From positions 1,006,188-1,070,187 of the forward strand of contig SJOL01007269.1 of the NCBI GenBank assembly GCA_004794785.1: 64,000 nucleotides of DNA, in the 5' to 3' direction. This stretch comes from Opisthorchis felineus. Lineage: Eukaryota > Platyhelminthes > Trematoda > Opisthorchiida > Opisthorchiidae. How positions within the stretch are numbered: position 1 is the stretch's first letter; each line of letters starts with the position of its first letter. This document shows, one piece after another, positions 1 to 12,674 of this stretch. The position numbers were made by a program, and so were the translations under genes. The notes under the pieces are model-generated. The model had not been told where the DNA came from, made no database searches, and worked only from the letters and a program-made list of their open reading frames with translations.

Positions 1-3000
1 GGTGCCTGAACTAATGCGACCAAACAAACAAGTTCGTGGAAGCTCTATACATTCTGTAGACCAATATGTGAACCGATATATGGCCCAAAACAAACCGAAT
101 GATGAAGTGACCAACAAATTGAATTCCATCATTTTAATTCCCAAGACAAATCATTTCAGTAAAGTTTTTTTCGAATTCTCCAAGGCGCCATTATCGATCT
201 TATTGCTTCTTTGCACGATTCAATTTAAATTGCTCAACTATATAAAAAATTGCAACTGTCTCGCCTTGAATTCCCCGATATTTTCAATGAAATCTGCTCG
301 AAATATGGGTCGATTAAATCAATGAGTGACTAATAAAGAAGGACTGTGTGGCTGTAAGTATTATCTTGTTGAAGATTCGTGTTTTTCCCAACCTCAGCGA
401 TGATGATGTTGGATTGACTATTCGGGGCTTTTGTGTGATAGTATGCTGTCTGCATCCTACCCTGTGTATCAAAGATCCTTTTCGGTTGAGAAACTGCCCA
501 CCACTGAGCAACCCTGTTGGGTTTCACTGCAAATACTTTTCCCTGAGATTATGTTGGAAGCAGGCTTTGCTCCCTTAATTGACCAGACTGAACCATTCCT
601 CATTTATGCTGGATGCAGCCTCTCCAACATGTGGGGTGCAAACGTATACGGAACTTTCTCCACCCCCTTAAAATTGGGTGTGTCAGAATGAAGTAGTTGT
701 CTAGGTCGCTTAATGCTTCCACAAACTTCTCTGAATTTGCTAGTTGGTTAGATACTAACCCCTAGCAAGTTTCCATGTGCCCTCCAAGACATTAACCTTC
801 TGACTGTCCTTGGCCTTTATTGGCTCTGCTATGACTGACGAAAAGAAAGGTATCACCCGTTGATTACTACATTTTTGATTTTGTTTATGGTAATCTGTCA
901 CCTGTTCCGATGTCCTTGCACGCCAACATTTTCTAATGATTAAAATCCGATAGTGGAGAATCACATGCCATTCTTCACTTGTTAAAATATGAGGGAAGAT
1001 GTCGACCAGCACAACCAGAGGGCTTATTTCGGTGGGGATCATCACAAAAAATCGATTACACGACAGACATGACCTTTAGGACCAAACATTGAGTCTGTAT
1101 GCAAATAGCAAAACAATAAGTAGCCCTGGTTTGTAGGAAAGACAAAGTACTTCGGTGAGCTGTTGACACCCTAAGCAGGCTAGGATGCAGTATATTTAAA
1201 CACTTTTGGTTACCTTCCGTCGTTGAATAGCGTTGTGTACCTTAGCACGACAGAAGCTCTGATTCTGTGACGCTGGATCAGAGTGTCCTTCCGGCCAAAT
1301 AAAAAAATGTATTTTTTTCTAAAGCTTGTTCAATCACACATACCAGTTTTTATAGAGCACTATCCTTTGCTACTGTAACGTGAATTTCTGGGTTTTGATG
1401 ATAACACTCCATCCGAATAAACAGCCTTTTACGGCTCTTGATATCTCACAGTATTTTTGGCAAGCTACTAAGCTCTGATTAATCTGTCAGGACTTAGCAT
1501 CTTAGCAGAAGAACAGAGCAAATGTCTCTTGAGCACAAGAAAGTTTAGCTGGACTCAAGGAGTTTTGTCGACAATAGGCGAGTTAAATGGAAAGATTCTG
1601 TTGAACTTTGAACATGTGCCGGATGAATGGGCAGTACTCTCAAACGGGCCACTCCTAAGTCTGAAGTTTGTTGTTTTCCATTGATGTTTAATGGACCAAC
1701 CAATACCCCGCTCAATCTGGACCGCATATTTGTTTGCAGTCCATAAACTACACAGCTGGATGAAGCCTTTGCGTTTTTAATCCATGCGGGGAAATCTTCA
1801 AATGTGTCTCTTCCTGAAGAACGTTGAATGGGATATCAGGCAAGTGGGCTGTCGAAAGAATAGAACTTCCAGTAGTGATCTCCGGTCTGCTTCTACAAAT
1901 GACTGTACGAGTACAGAGAACTGGGCTTCACTAACAAAATTAAGATAAGAGATATTGTTCAGTAGAGGCGTGCTCCCTCTAATATTGGCTTCTTTCATTT
2001 CCCACAGCCCCATTCGTTTGATGGAATCTCACTAACATATCAAAAGTAAAAACGTTTACCTTAACCTTAGATGCCCTGTTACGAACTAGCAAGAACTGGA
2101 ATAAGAGCATGCTGACAAAAGGACAACTGTCGCAAAGCTTACAATGGAAATGAAACCGAAAGTCAGCCGGCTGAATGGGTTCCAGTTCTATGTAGAGATT
2201 TGGAACAGTCACTGCACACGGTACACATGGCGAGCCACGAAGCAGCCGCGTGAAAACAGATTAAAATTATATAATACACGTTTGACGATATTATGTTAGG
2301 TCGTGACTATTTAGACATGTTATTTACACTAAAAGTGAGTGTAGATTTGGGGGTATCGTGACATCTGAAGAACATACCATATATCACACACCACTTGTCA
2401 TATATCATATACGTCTTATATATATCATGTATATCATATTTCATATAAACGAAGCCAAGCTTTTCCTTCCTGCCAGAGTTTTTCTTACTGTTCTCACGGT
2501 GACAACTTTCACTCTTTGTAATGGCCGTTTTATACTCGAGACAATAGTTAATGCTTGGCCTTTGGGTCAGACTACTTTTGTTCCAAGGACATGACAAAAG
2601 AATTTGTTCTAATCCCTGACAGCTACTTTCCCCCTAGTTTTTTGACGGCATGCAGCCCTTTATTCGAGTAAGCGGATCATGACTTGCACCAAGTTGTATG
2701 TCACCAGTCATAAAGCACAGTAGACCTTATTGAGAAACCAGCTAACCCTGCCTTTTCAACACTGACTGCAAACGCCAAAGTTTCGCGCTTCAAGTTCATT
2801 CGAGTTGGGTAGACTCAGCAGAGGGCGCTCATTGTATTCACTTTGTCTATACACGTCCGGGCAGTTTAGCCGAGAACTACTTTACGAACCGCATTCCGAT
2901 ACCAAAGTTTGGTGGCCAATTTGTCACCATAATTTTCTTTTCAAAAAATCATCACCGTGAAAGTTCTATACTGGATACGACAGTGTATTCTCTGTTGTTA

Positions 3001-3475
3001 ACCCCGGAATTAAACCACCTAAAGCGGAGCCTGGCCTTTGACATTTTTTCCCTTCAGACTAGAATATTCATCTGTTGATCTAATTTTATTGCATTTATTC
3101 TCCGAAATTTCAACCAAAGTTTCTCGTTTATCCTCAGAGATTTCCTTCTGCCCCATTGTCAGCACGCAGAGAAACTTCTATATAAATGAAGTGAAATCTC
3201 AAAAATTATCTTGGTCGAACTCTCAACAAGTAGGCGTTTTGAGGATCACCTCAAATTTCACCAGTCTGAGCTGTTATCGTCAGCTGAGCTGGTACCATTT
3301 TAAATGAAACCTCTGAGGTTTCCCGCTAGACTCAGCCTAGCAAACACTGATCGCTACCTTATGCGAGCAAAGAAGCTCAGCAAAATGGTATCTTTCTAAA
3401 ATTATTGCTTGGTTCTAAGTGGTTGCGGGATTTGTGGAATTCAATCTCACATCACTCCAGTTTGAACGGTCCTTT
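1..3475. other. No gene recognised; unique or decayed sequence
   Basis: I see no exon, RNA gene or clear repeat copy here. A stretch around 2370-2450 is rich in short CATAT/ATATC motifs, which is low-complexity sequence. Open frames on both strands are of chance length. The downstream exons (TM2, TM3, large loop) of the minus-strand tetraspanin at 4092-4257 should lie at lower coordinates than that exon, either here or beyond the left edge. I looked for a hydrophobic minus-strand exon entering in phase 1 and did not find a convincing one. Confidence 0.4.
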
Positions 3476-3479
3476 CTTA

Positions 3480-3830
3480 TCCTGATGCAGTCATTCCAGT
3501 GAGTCCACACCAAAGCAGGGAAGTAATGGACTCAAGTTTTGCTCTTATTAGAGCTCATCAGTAGTGCATATCCTTGGCTGTGCCGGGTTTTAAATTCAAA
3601 CATCTGATGTGGGAGAAGAGCGTATTACCAGTAGCGCCCGCTAGACACATCTAAATTTTCATGTCTCAGCAGACGAACTTGCTCACATTTGAGTGAGGCG
3701 ACTGGTTTGCCCGACGCCTCAAAGAGCGACCCAGTAACTGTCCTGGTTGTGTCGGTCGATTGGCCCGCCTCTCAGAACTTACCAGTTAGTACGGACCTAA
3801 GACGCTTAAAGCCTGCTGGATAGGTTTTTT
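3480..3830. repeat. Dispersed repeat C, copy 1
   Basis: The core around 3540-3590 (TTGCTCTTATTAGAGCTCAT, then a stretch like GCATATCCTTGGC..GCCGGG) recurs in diverged form at 34725-34775 and 16100-16140. The flanking sequence is partly shared, so this is an old dispersed repeat. No coding capacity is visible. The boundaries are approximate. Confidence 0.45.
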
Positions 3831-4091
3831 ATTGGTTCTAGAAACTAAAAAGGGCTACAACAATTTGTTACTCAAGTTTGGATGTAATGCATCCAATGTA
3901 AAAGCGGCCATTTGGGATTACTCTTGCTTGTCTGCTGCACCCATCAACTCAAAAATCTTTAGCTGCCAACAGAATATATATTAAGCCGTATGAATGCTAC
4001 ACAATGCACTACAAAGTCGCGGAACGTTTCCAGGATCACGTTAAGGTCAGACATAATATGAATCATGAAATAATGTCATGGAACTACTTAC

Positions 4092-4257
4092 AAGTGGATG
4101 TTGTAATCCGAGAGATTAATTCGGTTACTTGTGCTGCATCATCGGCCACGTGAATCGCCCGCAAAAATGGTTCCAAAAATTTGTCCAGCACTTTCGTAAA
4201 TATGTCACGACCCCATATCAACAATGCCCCACCGGTCAATATGGCTAGACCCACAAT
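4092..4257 (-). CDS. Tetraspanin-type exon (second half of TM1 plus small extracellular loop)
   Basis: Read on the minus strand, this 166-nt open exon is preceded by the acceptor CCATTACCAG and followed by the donor GTAAGT. It enters in phase 0 and leaves in phase 1. It begins IVGLAILTGGALLIWGRDIF, which fits the tetraspanin TM1 pattern of spaced glycines (GLAxLxxG). About 35 hydrophilic residues follow, ending ISRITTSTC, as expected for the small extracellular loop. In tetraspanin genes the first intron commonly splits TM1 after about 21 residues in phase 0, and the exon fits that position. Exon 2 of the plus-strand tetraspanin at 56441-56579 has the same phases and the same content. Exon 1 should lie at higher coordinates on this strand, but I could not identify it, nor the TM2 to TM4 exons. 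The exon call is firm; the family assignment rests on pattern and exon structure, not on a database match. Confidence 0.62.
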
Positions 4258-4463
4258 CTGGTAATGGGATGACGAATGAAAGTGCAGCATGTCGTGTAGA
4301 TATTTCTACGTGACAAACGTCATCAATTGTAAATGTTCATTAAAAATGCCTGTGGTATTGTTGATCGAGATTTTTCACAGAGTATTGAACCGAAACAAAA
4401 TGAATACAAATAAGCCTACTATTGATCTGGTACCAATTTCACCGACCGCTTGAATGAGATGAG

Positions 4464-4740
4464 AGCTCGAGGTAGCTCATTGGTTGAGGCGAAAACTTAG
4501 TGACCGGAAAGTCCGTGGTTTGAATCCAACACCTGCGAACCAACTGTTCCTGTCTTGGCTTGGGCAGCGTGGCAGTATCTCAACCTTCAAGCATCCTTCA
4601 GTTAGGCTGGCAGCTACGTACCGAGTGTTAGGGCTGAACAGTTGGTCTTATCGTCATCTGAGTGAAAGAAGTCAAAGGTTTCGTAGGTTGCTGAGAAGAA
4701 TCCCACGGACCCCACAGGTCATCAAAATGGTTTCTTTTCT
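4464..4740 (+). mobile_element. SINE-A, old diverged copy
   Basis: This is a tRNA-derived SINE. The A-box-like GGTAGCTCATTGGTTGAGGC at 4471-4490 and the B-box-like GTGGTTTGAATCCAAC near 4515 match the younger copies at 43446-43627 and 63134-63339. The body also matches (CTTGGCTTGGGCAGCGTGGC around 4555). The copy has many substitutions and no clear target-site duplication. The end, near TCATCAAAATGGTTTC, resembles sequence at about 3380, so the full element may be longer than the young copies. Confidence 0.6.
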
Positions 4741-5160
4741 TTAGGTAAGCAGCAGCTGTGCTTACTGTTGCAAGCACCAGATCCTCGCAACTTAATAATC
4801 TGTCGTTTATTCTGTTCTGATAACCGCGCCAAGTTTAATCAGGCATTGCAGAGCTTGCTCACAATTCGCGTTTGATTGCCCCTAACTGGGACAAACATTT
4901 TGCACACAGAAATACATATACTATTACTCTATAGCTTCCCTAATTGGTCGAGACCTTACTCACCCTTTAAGGAATCCCAAAAGATGAAATTCGAGGTATT
5001 TTAACCGCGATGAGGAATCACAGTTGTAAGTTCACAGATACTGACTGTGTTTTTGACCGTGCACCCTTCTACCGTTTTAGTCGCTGCTTCTATTGTTGTA
5101 ATACTTTGTTGTTGTATTGTTTTTTTTCTTCTCGCCCCCTTACCTCCGGAGCATTTGTTC
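4741..5160. other. No feature recognised
   Basis: I see nothing supportable in this stretch. It lies between the old SINE-A copy and the first FB repeat. Confidence 0.4.
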
Positions 5161-5385
5161 TAACCCGACCGGCGTGACGAACAAGAAAGAGAAACTCAGC
5201 AAATACACCCACTTGCATATCAATTTGATTTTCACGGGGTGCTCAACTGAACCTCTCGTTTATGAGGTCGACCGAAACTCGGGGACTGAACCAACCTGAT
5301 GAGCCCCCAAAAAGGGCAAAACCGGTTGTGGGTTGTCGAAGAGTTTTCAGCAACCTTATGAGTAGTTACCTTTATGAAAAAAAGA
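5161..5385. repeat. FB foldback-type module
   Basis: It carries the internal part of the FB family (CAAATACACC..TTGCATATCAA..TTTTCACGGG..TCTCGTTTATGA). It then has the inverted end: GGGGACTG..CTGATGAGCCCC..ACCGGTTGTGGGTTGTCGAA, followed by GAGTTTTCAGCAACCTTATG. The left end has been lost. The family has more than ten recognisable copies in this window. Confidence 0.7.
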
Positions 5386-5389
5386 GGAA

Positions 5390-7925
5390 CTCACTTATGT
5401 GTGGTAGACCTACACCATGCAATAGTGGGAACTTGAAATTGTTTGCACGACCTGAATCAAGGTTACCGCGTGAGAATGAGTTGCACACAATAATGCGTTG
5501 GAAGTTTTTCTTGCTTTGCTAGTTTATCCATCGACCAACAAATTTTGAATGGCCTGCCACTTTACACTAAAATATCGGACCATTTATATTGGTGGCCGTC
5601 ACTCAAGCTCAATCAGTGATGACCGAAATGTGTGAGGTAGAGTTTCAGACTATAGATGTAGAGTCAATGACCAATTTTTTGGCATTATGCACGAATCAGG
5701 TACCGGTATCTGTTGGAACACTAACCATATAACCATTTTGCTGTCAATCGTATTGTATGTCATCATTCGCTCTTCATACCTTCATCTTTTGAAACCCGTC
5801 ATCTGAATACTCCAGTTGCTGGTCGTCGGTTTGAACCTGATCGACCACTTCCATTTTATTTTATCCTTGTGAATTCGGCTAGAGATTTTACCGTGAAGCA
5901 ATAGACGATGGCGAAGCATTGATTAGTTTGTTTGTTTTATCGCTAAGCAGTCGGCTGCTTGATCACTAATACACTAGCCGACTCGGGTCCACTCGCCGGA
6001 GCGTGCACGCTGAAAAATGTGGCCTGACCCCAATAGATTTAAAATGGTATGTGCCGGTAGCTCATAGAGATGAGGTAAAATTCCGGTGTGGTAGCTGAAC
6101 GTCATCGGAGGAAGCACACGTGTGACCGAACCAATTAAGATTGCAGCGTTATTCACGTAACAGTGGTGCAGTGGTGTACGCTCACTGGTTTAAATGAGCT
6201 AAAGGTTCCAAGTTGGCGGATCACCAATTCAGAGTTTCCTGACGAATCTGATTAAAAGCGGGCTAGGATTATTTTACATACTGCAGAAAATCTGTTGGTG
6301 GTTTGGCAAAAAAGATACTGGTGAGCGGAGTTTTCATTCGCATTGCGCTGACGCCGCGTGCCAGCCTGATGAAGTGGGGGCGTAGTCTTTTGGTGGCTTA
6401 TGCAACTCAAGGTACAGATAAGCCATCGTGTTCGTCTGTCAAGCGCTAGACACGCACATGTGAGCAACAAGCCAACTACCAGACGGCCTTGCCCATGCTG
6501 TTTGAGTGCTTTTCACCCTGTGCTTGTCAGCGGCCAAAGCCTTTTGGAGCTAAAAATGAAACAGACGAATGGTTTCATTCCGTTGTTCGCAAAGCAGCTG
6601 TTCGGACCACAGCTTACTTACGCGGTTGGTGCGCTCAAGACCGTTGAGCTTCAGCGTTCTTCTGGCAATTTGGCCGTGCATACCCTAAACACCAGAGAAT
6701 GGTCAACGCATTAGACCCCTGATATCCCGTAAGACGTGTTCTCTATTGCAGTCTGTTAAAATCATCCACGGCCTCTCATACCGGTCTGATGACGGATTTG
6801 GTCGTGGGGACTGAATCCGTTGATGAATATCCAATTGGAGCAAAATTACAAGGTGTTATCGGACGTAGTCATTCTGAAAACGCCTGATGCCCTACGGAAA
6901 ATGCGAAGAAGGTTCCTATCAGGCTATTGGCAGAACTGCTTGGAATTTTGAGAAGTTCTGCTCACCGAACAGTGAAAGGCATATGTCTAAGTATGTTCAG
7001 GCAAACTGACTTCATGTGACACACTGCCTACCTTGTTGTTTAATCGTTTGCATACTGTGTGTCATTTTGAACCAGTCACAAGGTCAGTGACCTTGCAACT
7101 AGCCAGGCTGGCGGGTCATGGCCTATATTACCAGTTAGTGACGAAGGTAACCCATTCGGAAAGGATGCCATGGAATTCAGATAAAGTATGCTCTTACTAA
7201 GCTCTAAAATAAAACCAAAAAATAAATCCTAAAGGGTAATCAGGAAGAAGGTAAGCGGAATCAGGTAAAACGGTTTGGCCTGGCCCAACAATCCTCAGGA
7301 GAGGTCAGAGAAGACCATTTTCGGGGCTTAGTGAAATGTCATCTGGACTCGAGAGAAACGTATGTGTAAATGATTTTCATTATTTGATTTTTTTCATTCC
7401 CCGCCTCTTGGATTAGTTGCAATGCCACGCATAAACTGGTCATAAGTAGAACGTTTGCAGTGAGGAATCCCGCGATATTCTTCACTCCATTCAAAGGATT
7501 TATCAACACACTCCTCCGTGACGTCTAGCACTCAAACTTTTCGGGGATGTGGATAGTGTCCGTTGTGGTTGGATGGTATTCATATTGCTTACAGACGAGT
7601 ACTTGCCTCTTAAGATTGACGTAGACCAAACTTTGACGGAAGAAAATTATGGTTTGCAAAAGGTGGTCAGATACATGAGCATTTATTACCTACGTACGAT
7701 TAACTGATTACCCTACGTTGATTAGCGAAACACTCTAGGGAGAAGACCTTGACCGTAGTCATTTGAATCGCTAGAACCTAAACTACAGGATTTATCTTCG
7801 CAGCTGTCGCGCTTCTTAGAGCATTTCACTGTCACAACGTTCAGCTATGAACTAGACCAAAAACCAAGTGTGTGACGTTGTATCTCCACAAGAACAGTGA
7901 GACCACGAAAACAGTAACTTTTTAG
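5390..7925. other. No gene recognised; possible tRNA-like repeat inside
   Basis: Most of this stretch shows nothing I can name. Around 6160-6220 a weak A-box/B-box-like pair (CAGTGGTGCAGTGGTGTACG and AAAGGTTCCAAGT) hints at a decayed tRNA-derived repeat. The sequence at about 6250-6720 is more GC-rich than its surroundings and has overlapping open frames on both strands, but they encode nothing recognisable. Confidence 0.35.
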
Positions 7926-7927
7926 TA

Positions 7928-8186
7928 AACTACCCACAAGGTTGCTGAAAACTCTTCGACAGCCCACGACCGGTTTCACTCTTCTTGGGGTTCATCATGT
8001 AGGCGCAGCAATCTTGTCAATAGTTTCCTTTATGAATATATACCACGCTATCTCGAATATCGTACCAACTGAAACATGAGGCGGCCTTTGTGCAGCACAT
8101 TCAGTTGAAGAACATCATAAATGAGAGATTCAGTTGAGTCTCCCGTGAAAACCAAATTGATTTGCAAATGAGTGTATTTGTCGCTA
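7928..8186. repeat. FB foldback-type module
   Basis: It begins ACAAGGTTGCTGAAAACTCT and continues with CGACAGCCCACGACCGGTTT. After 8040 it switches to the inverted internal module: CTATCTCGAATATCGTACCA, then AAACATGAGGCGGCC, then GAGAGATTCAGTTGAGTCTC. The join between the two orientations suggests a deleted head-to-head pair. Confidence 0.75.
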
Positions 8187-8189
8187 TCT

Positions 8190-9860
8190 TTTTAGTAGTT
8201 TAGCAAACTGTAGTCTATGAGCTATTTCCACTTTCCAGTGCATCCCTATAGGACTGCGATTGGAACCCTTTTTCAGCAATACTGGAAATAAGACCAGTGA
8301 TCAGTATGTATGTTCTGTCAGTTCGTTGATTGCTTCAACATAAATGTCTGTAAGAAAACCCCTTCATCCCTGTATTCGTCCAGAAACAGATCGGTTTGGA
8401 TCAGAGGCACTAGATATGAAATTCGGATTCTTGATTTAGCGTAACAACGCAAATAGAACAGCTGAGACTCGCTGTGATATAAAAAATTACCCGTGGAAGT
8501 TTCCAGTCGACTGACATATTTGATCATTACAGCTAATAGTTCCGTCGATAGCATACCTACGCGTTAACAAATAAGCACCTGGATCCACAAAACTATATTT
8601 TTCACCTCCAAATGACTGCAGCGCACTGATGGATATTGTAAATGCGTTAAACTTTATTCTTTGCGTGCTGGCGGAAGAAAAATGCGCTGTACAGAGCCTA
8701 GCAACTGCTGGACTAATCTGTGTAATCCCGAAATGCTTATCTAACCACTGGCTATACTCTCGCTTTATCAGTTGGGAGATGCAGGAGACTGCCGGAAATT
8801 AGCGTCTGGGCACACAAACAACTGATCTCATTAAGGCACGACAGTCTCTTTCCGCAACGCTTCATACAACTCCGAATTCACCTTGTCCCGAAAATATAGG
8901 GTTCCACCATGTTTTTTTATTTTATGGGAGATTAAAAAATGGAGTCTCTGTAAATATTCATTTGCACCGATACCTCTGTTAACCATGATTTAGGATAGAC
9001 CCAAAGCAGCAATATCTATGGCAGGTAAGAGAGGGGTACCGAGGGCAGAATGACAAAGGTGGTAGGAGATTTCTTGTACGGACTCTATTCTCTTGGGTAT
9101 TTCAAATCCAATGTATTTCGAAATTCTAGGCGAGATTGCCAACGGCCTGGTAGAGATCTTCCTGTTGTTTTCGAACCTCTTTAGAAAGGCTAGTTTCAAA
9201 GACGTTTTGATTCCCCCCCCCACTGATTCAGACCCCACTATCTGCCGGGTTTACACTGAAAAAAGGTTGTGAGTGATTTAAATAGATGGCGTGGAAGGCA
9301 AAAAATGCTGTCAAGACTACGCTACACTGAACGGTAGGTCTCTACAATTTTGTCCTGACGGACATTTAGGAGACAGGCGGTCAAGATGTCTAAATTGCAC
9401 CCACGTTAAGTTCGCCTACCATGTTAGCAGGCTGCGTTCTGAACGACCGTCGCGGAAGTGAACGGAATCATCAGTTGGGCCACCAAATACACGACCTCGC
9501 CTTTAGTACAGAACGGAGTTAGCCGCTGACCAGCCGACCGTGCGGTGCGCACATCAGCAGCACGGTGCCTCGTTTGTTGCGCACCTGTGTACGTGTCTGC
9601 TGGTGGATGGGTATTTGACACCAATGACCTGTTATTTTATTTGTCGATGAGGCATCTGAGAACTTCACTCCCACCTCACCGGTCTGCCACATGTCCGCGT
9701 GCCATCAGCCTCATTTTCTCTTTCACGAACCAATGGTGAAATATATGCAGCAACGCGAAATTACCGTCGTTCGACTGCATCGGAATAGATCCTTCATTAT
9801 AAAACGGAATCAACGCTTTTCCAGTGAACATCACTTAATAAGAGTATTACGGAATAAAGG
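8190..9860. other. No gene recognised
   Basis: I could identify no exon or repeat. A GC-richer patch at about 9430-9700 carries open frames on both strands with no recognisable motif. A run of nine C at about 9214-9222 is noted. Confidence 0.4.
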
Positions 9861-9975
9861 AAACTACTCACACGTAACCTGAAAACTCTTTGAGAGCCCA
9901 CGACCCGTTTGCCCTTCTCATCAGATAGTTCATGCGTTTTCCGTCAACCTTATGTTCTACTTGAATTCTGAATCA
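9861..9975. repeat. FB module, partial
   Basis: This is a short copy of the FB end: ACTACTCACACGTAACCTGA, then AACTCTTTGAGAGCCCACGA, then GTCAACCTTATGTTCTACTT. The element is truncated shortly after the last motif. Confidence 0.7.
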
Positions 9976-10310
9976 TTGGTGAAACGGGAGCTCACCACAT
10001 ACGGCTGCTAGGGCAGTCATTTGAGAGTCGGAACGTCCGTATGGACTTGAGTGCAACTTAGATTTATGGGTGAAGGTAACCTCACTATAATTCCACCCAT
10101 GACAAATCCATCAAGCAAGTTCGTGTCATTCAGATATGAATTGCCAGTTTTTCTGTGCGAGAAATAGTCACACCTACTGAGCTCTTCTCATATGCCACAT
10201 CCAGGCCGGATCACGTGTCGTACACTGGCATCTGAATCTTGGTTTTCTTTCACTAATCGTTTGTTATTGTTTTCACATAGATTTAAAGTACATTCTGTTT
10301 TAAACGTACT

Positions 10311-10540
10311 ACACTACTCATGAGGTTGCTGGAAATTATCGGACAGCTCACGACCGGTTTCGTCCTTCCTGAGGCTCATCAGATAGGCGCAGTCCCCGAA
10401 TTTCCGTCAACATTATGTTCTACTTGAACCCAAATTGCACGAAATTAGCTAAATACACTCAGTTGCTTAGAAACATCATAAACGAGAGATTCAGCTGGGT
10501 TCCAGGTGAGTCTCTCGCAGAACCAAATTTGTTTACATTC
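10311..10540. repeat. FB module, forward end joined to inverted internal part
   Basis: It starts ACACTACTCATGAGGTTGCT and runs through GCTCACGACCGGTTTCGTCC and CCGTCAACATTATGTTCTAC. Near 10460 it switches to the inverted arm (AACATCATAAACGAGAGATT, then GTGAGTCTCTCGCAGAACCA). A similar junction occurs at 7928-8186, so internal deletion of inverted pairs seems recurrent. Confidence 0.75.
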
Positions 10541-10544
10541 TATT

Positions 10545-12670
10545 ATTTTAAAGCTGAGACCGTCTATTTGTCATCATGACTGTATGTGAAGTGACATACA
10601 TGTGACGTAGTGGGAATCGATGCATAAAGTAAGCAAATGTATCCTGGTGATCAACTTGATACAAGTACCAGGTAAAAACGATTCAGCAAAACCTAATACA
10701 GTACACCGAATATGGATGGAATGCTTCAAACGGAAAGTGAGAGGAAGCAAGCAACACAGAGGGTTGGATAAAAAGGGACATGGTTCATTGGTGCGTGAGA
10801 ATTTGGTGATTCTAGAGTGTGACTACGAGCGAATTAAAACAGAACATTGTGAAATAGTATAGAGGGGTGTATGGGGTAGTTCACAGTATAAACTACGACC
10901 ACATAAAAAGCCTACAGTATAAAGAAACCCATAAAACAGCTTATAAACCGGCCAGCAGTGTGTAGTGTGACTGTCTGCTTTGAGAGACAGTGAAATAGTT
11001 GTCAAATTTTGCTTACTATTCAAAACTGAATTGAACGTACGGTCTACGATGAGCACATGACTCTATGACCATTCATTTGAAAGGTCGAGCGAGAACCATA
11101 AGAATACAATAAGCAATGAAAATGGGGCAAATTCACTAACAGTTATCGAAACCTTCATGTTGTGAAACTTCGAAATTATTGTTCCATTCGTGAAGTCACA
11201 TAACCAAGCTGTAACAGTATTCGGTATAAAATAATGCTGAATACGAGTCATTACATAGGAAAAACCGAAAAACCGATAATTTAAAGGCTTGAAAATATGA
11301 ACCACTCCCTCAAATTCAATCACCTTCGTTGTAAAAAAGTTGCCCTTTGGAAACTTGAGGGAGTGATAGTCGAAATCTTAGAAGCCATCAAAGTTATCGG
11401 AGTGTAATGGAAAGATTTCAGTAAGTGAAGTGATTTACATGACCGGCTGCCATGGCATTTCGACCACTTTACTCATCAGCACCAATTACTGCTGACAAGT
11501 TAGTCGTGGGAACAGAACTTTGAATGAAACAGAACTTCTCCAGAAAACCCATCCTGTTTTCCTTCACTTTACAGTACAGCCAATCTTTGTTACAAACGGA
11601 TCGATAAATGCCCAGATCTAGAATGTGAGCTAGTCAATAAATGTAAAGTCACACCAGCAGGCTCTCCTCAGGTTTTGAATACTTTTTTTAGTTAGAGCAG
11701 TTCTAATATACGTCAGTAAAATCAATGTCCGGAAATTTCGGTTGGTGATTATCTGAATACTCTCAGTCGAATAAAACGGTTTAGTGCACGCTGATGCAGA
11801 TTTGCTTACCGAGTCTCTTCATTTGCGAACTAGTCATGTTACACCGATCGGTGTTTGGACATTCCAGTTACCCCGGTAATTTCTCCTTTATAGCTGAAGG
11901 ATTTAACTAAAACTGCTGTTAAATTACCCACAGGACGTAGGTGAGACATAAACAACGCCTGTGACACAAGCTTTGAAGCAGTCCATAGGCTGATGTGGAT
12001 ATGTTCATAGGATTCTAGCACAGAGTTCAGCATATTTCCCGAACCATTCACATTCGGATACATTTCACACCCATGGACTGAAAATTTTGTCGGCGTCGCT
12101 AGCTAAGCGAAAACAACTGCCCATTGTTTTGAGGCAGCCGAAATGGTGGAACGAAGGCTGTAAGGCGTAAGAACAAGCTAGACAGACGCAAAAATACTTG
12201 GATTCGTGAATTCTCACAAAGAAAAGTCATATGGTATTGCGCAACCGCCATCAGGCTTTTATCAGACACAACTTTGTTGATCGATATGATTCAAATGGCT
12301 TCACTGCTCCGCTGTTCGTTTGGAACGGATGTATTAGCTCTGTGAACGTACGGGTGCTGCCAAGCCGTGTAGAAAAACGTGTGCAGTCAGTACACTTAGG
12401 TAAGGAATGTTGGAGCACGTCTGAATATCTAATAGTATACAAGGTGAAACGTAAGCACAATTTGTTTTTTTCGTATCTACCAAGTGACAGGTGATAAAAC
12501 TGCATACATCCTTTTAACATATTTGCATCAACAGTCAAAACTCAGGATTTACCAGGTACAATCTTAGTTGCTCACGACTTTGTCATACACAGCATTCACT
12601 GTACAAAAAAGGTATACTAGCAACAGTGTTTACTGTTTAATCCTCTCTGACTGGTACACGAAAAACCTGT
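10545..12670. other. No gene recognised
   Basis: Several open frames of 75-95 codons occur (for example 12231-12494 plus and 12251-12538 minus), which is chance length. No splice-bounded exon or repeat family member was recognised. Confidence 0.4.
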
Positions 12671-12674
12671 TCCA

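Noticed and set aside
2..325. Open frame at the left edge
   Set aside because: It is low-complexity Leu/Asn-rich translation of AT-rich sequence and has no splice context.
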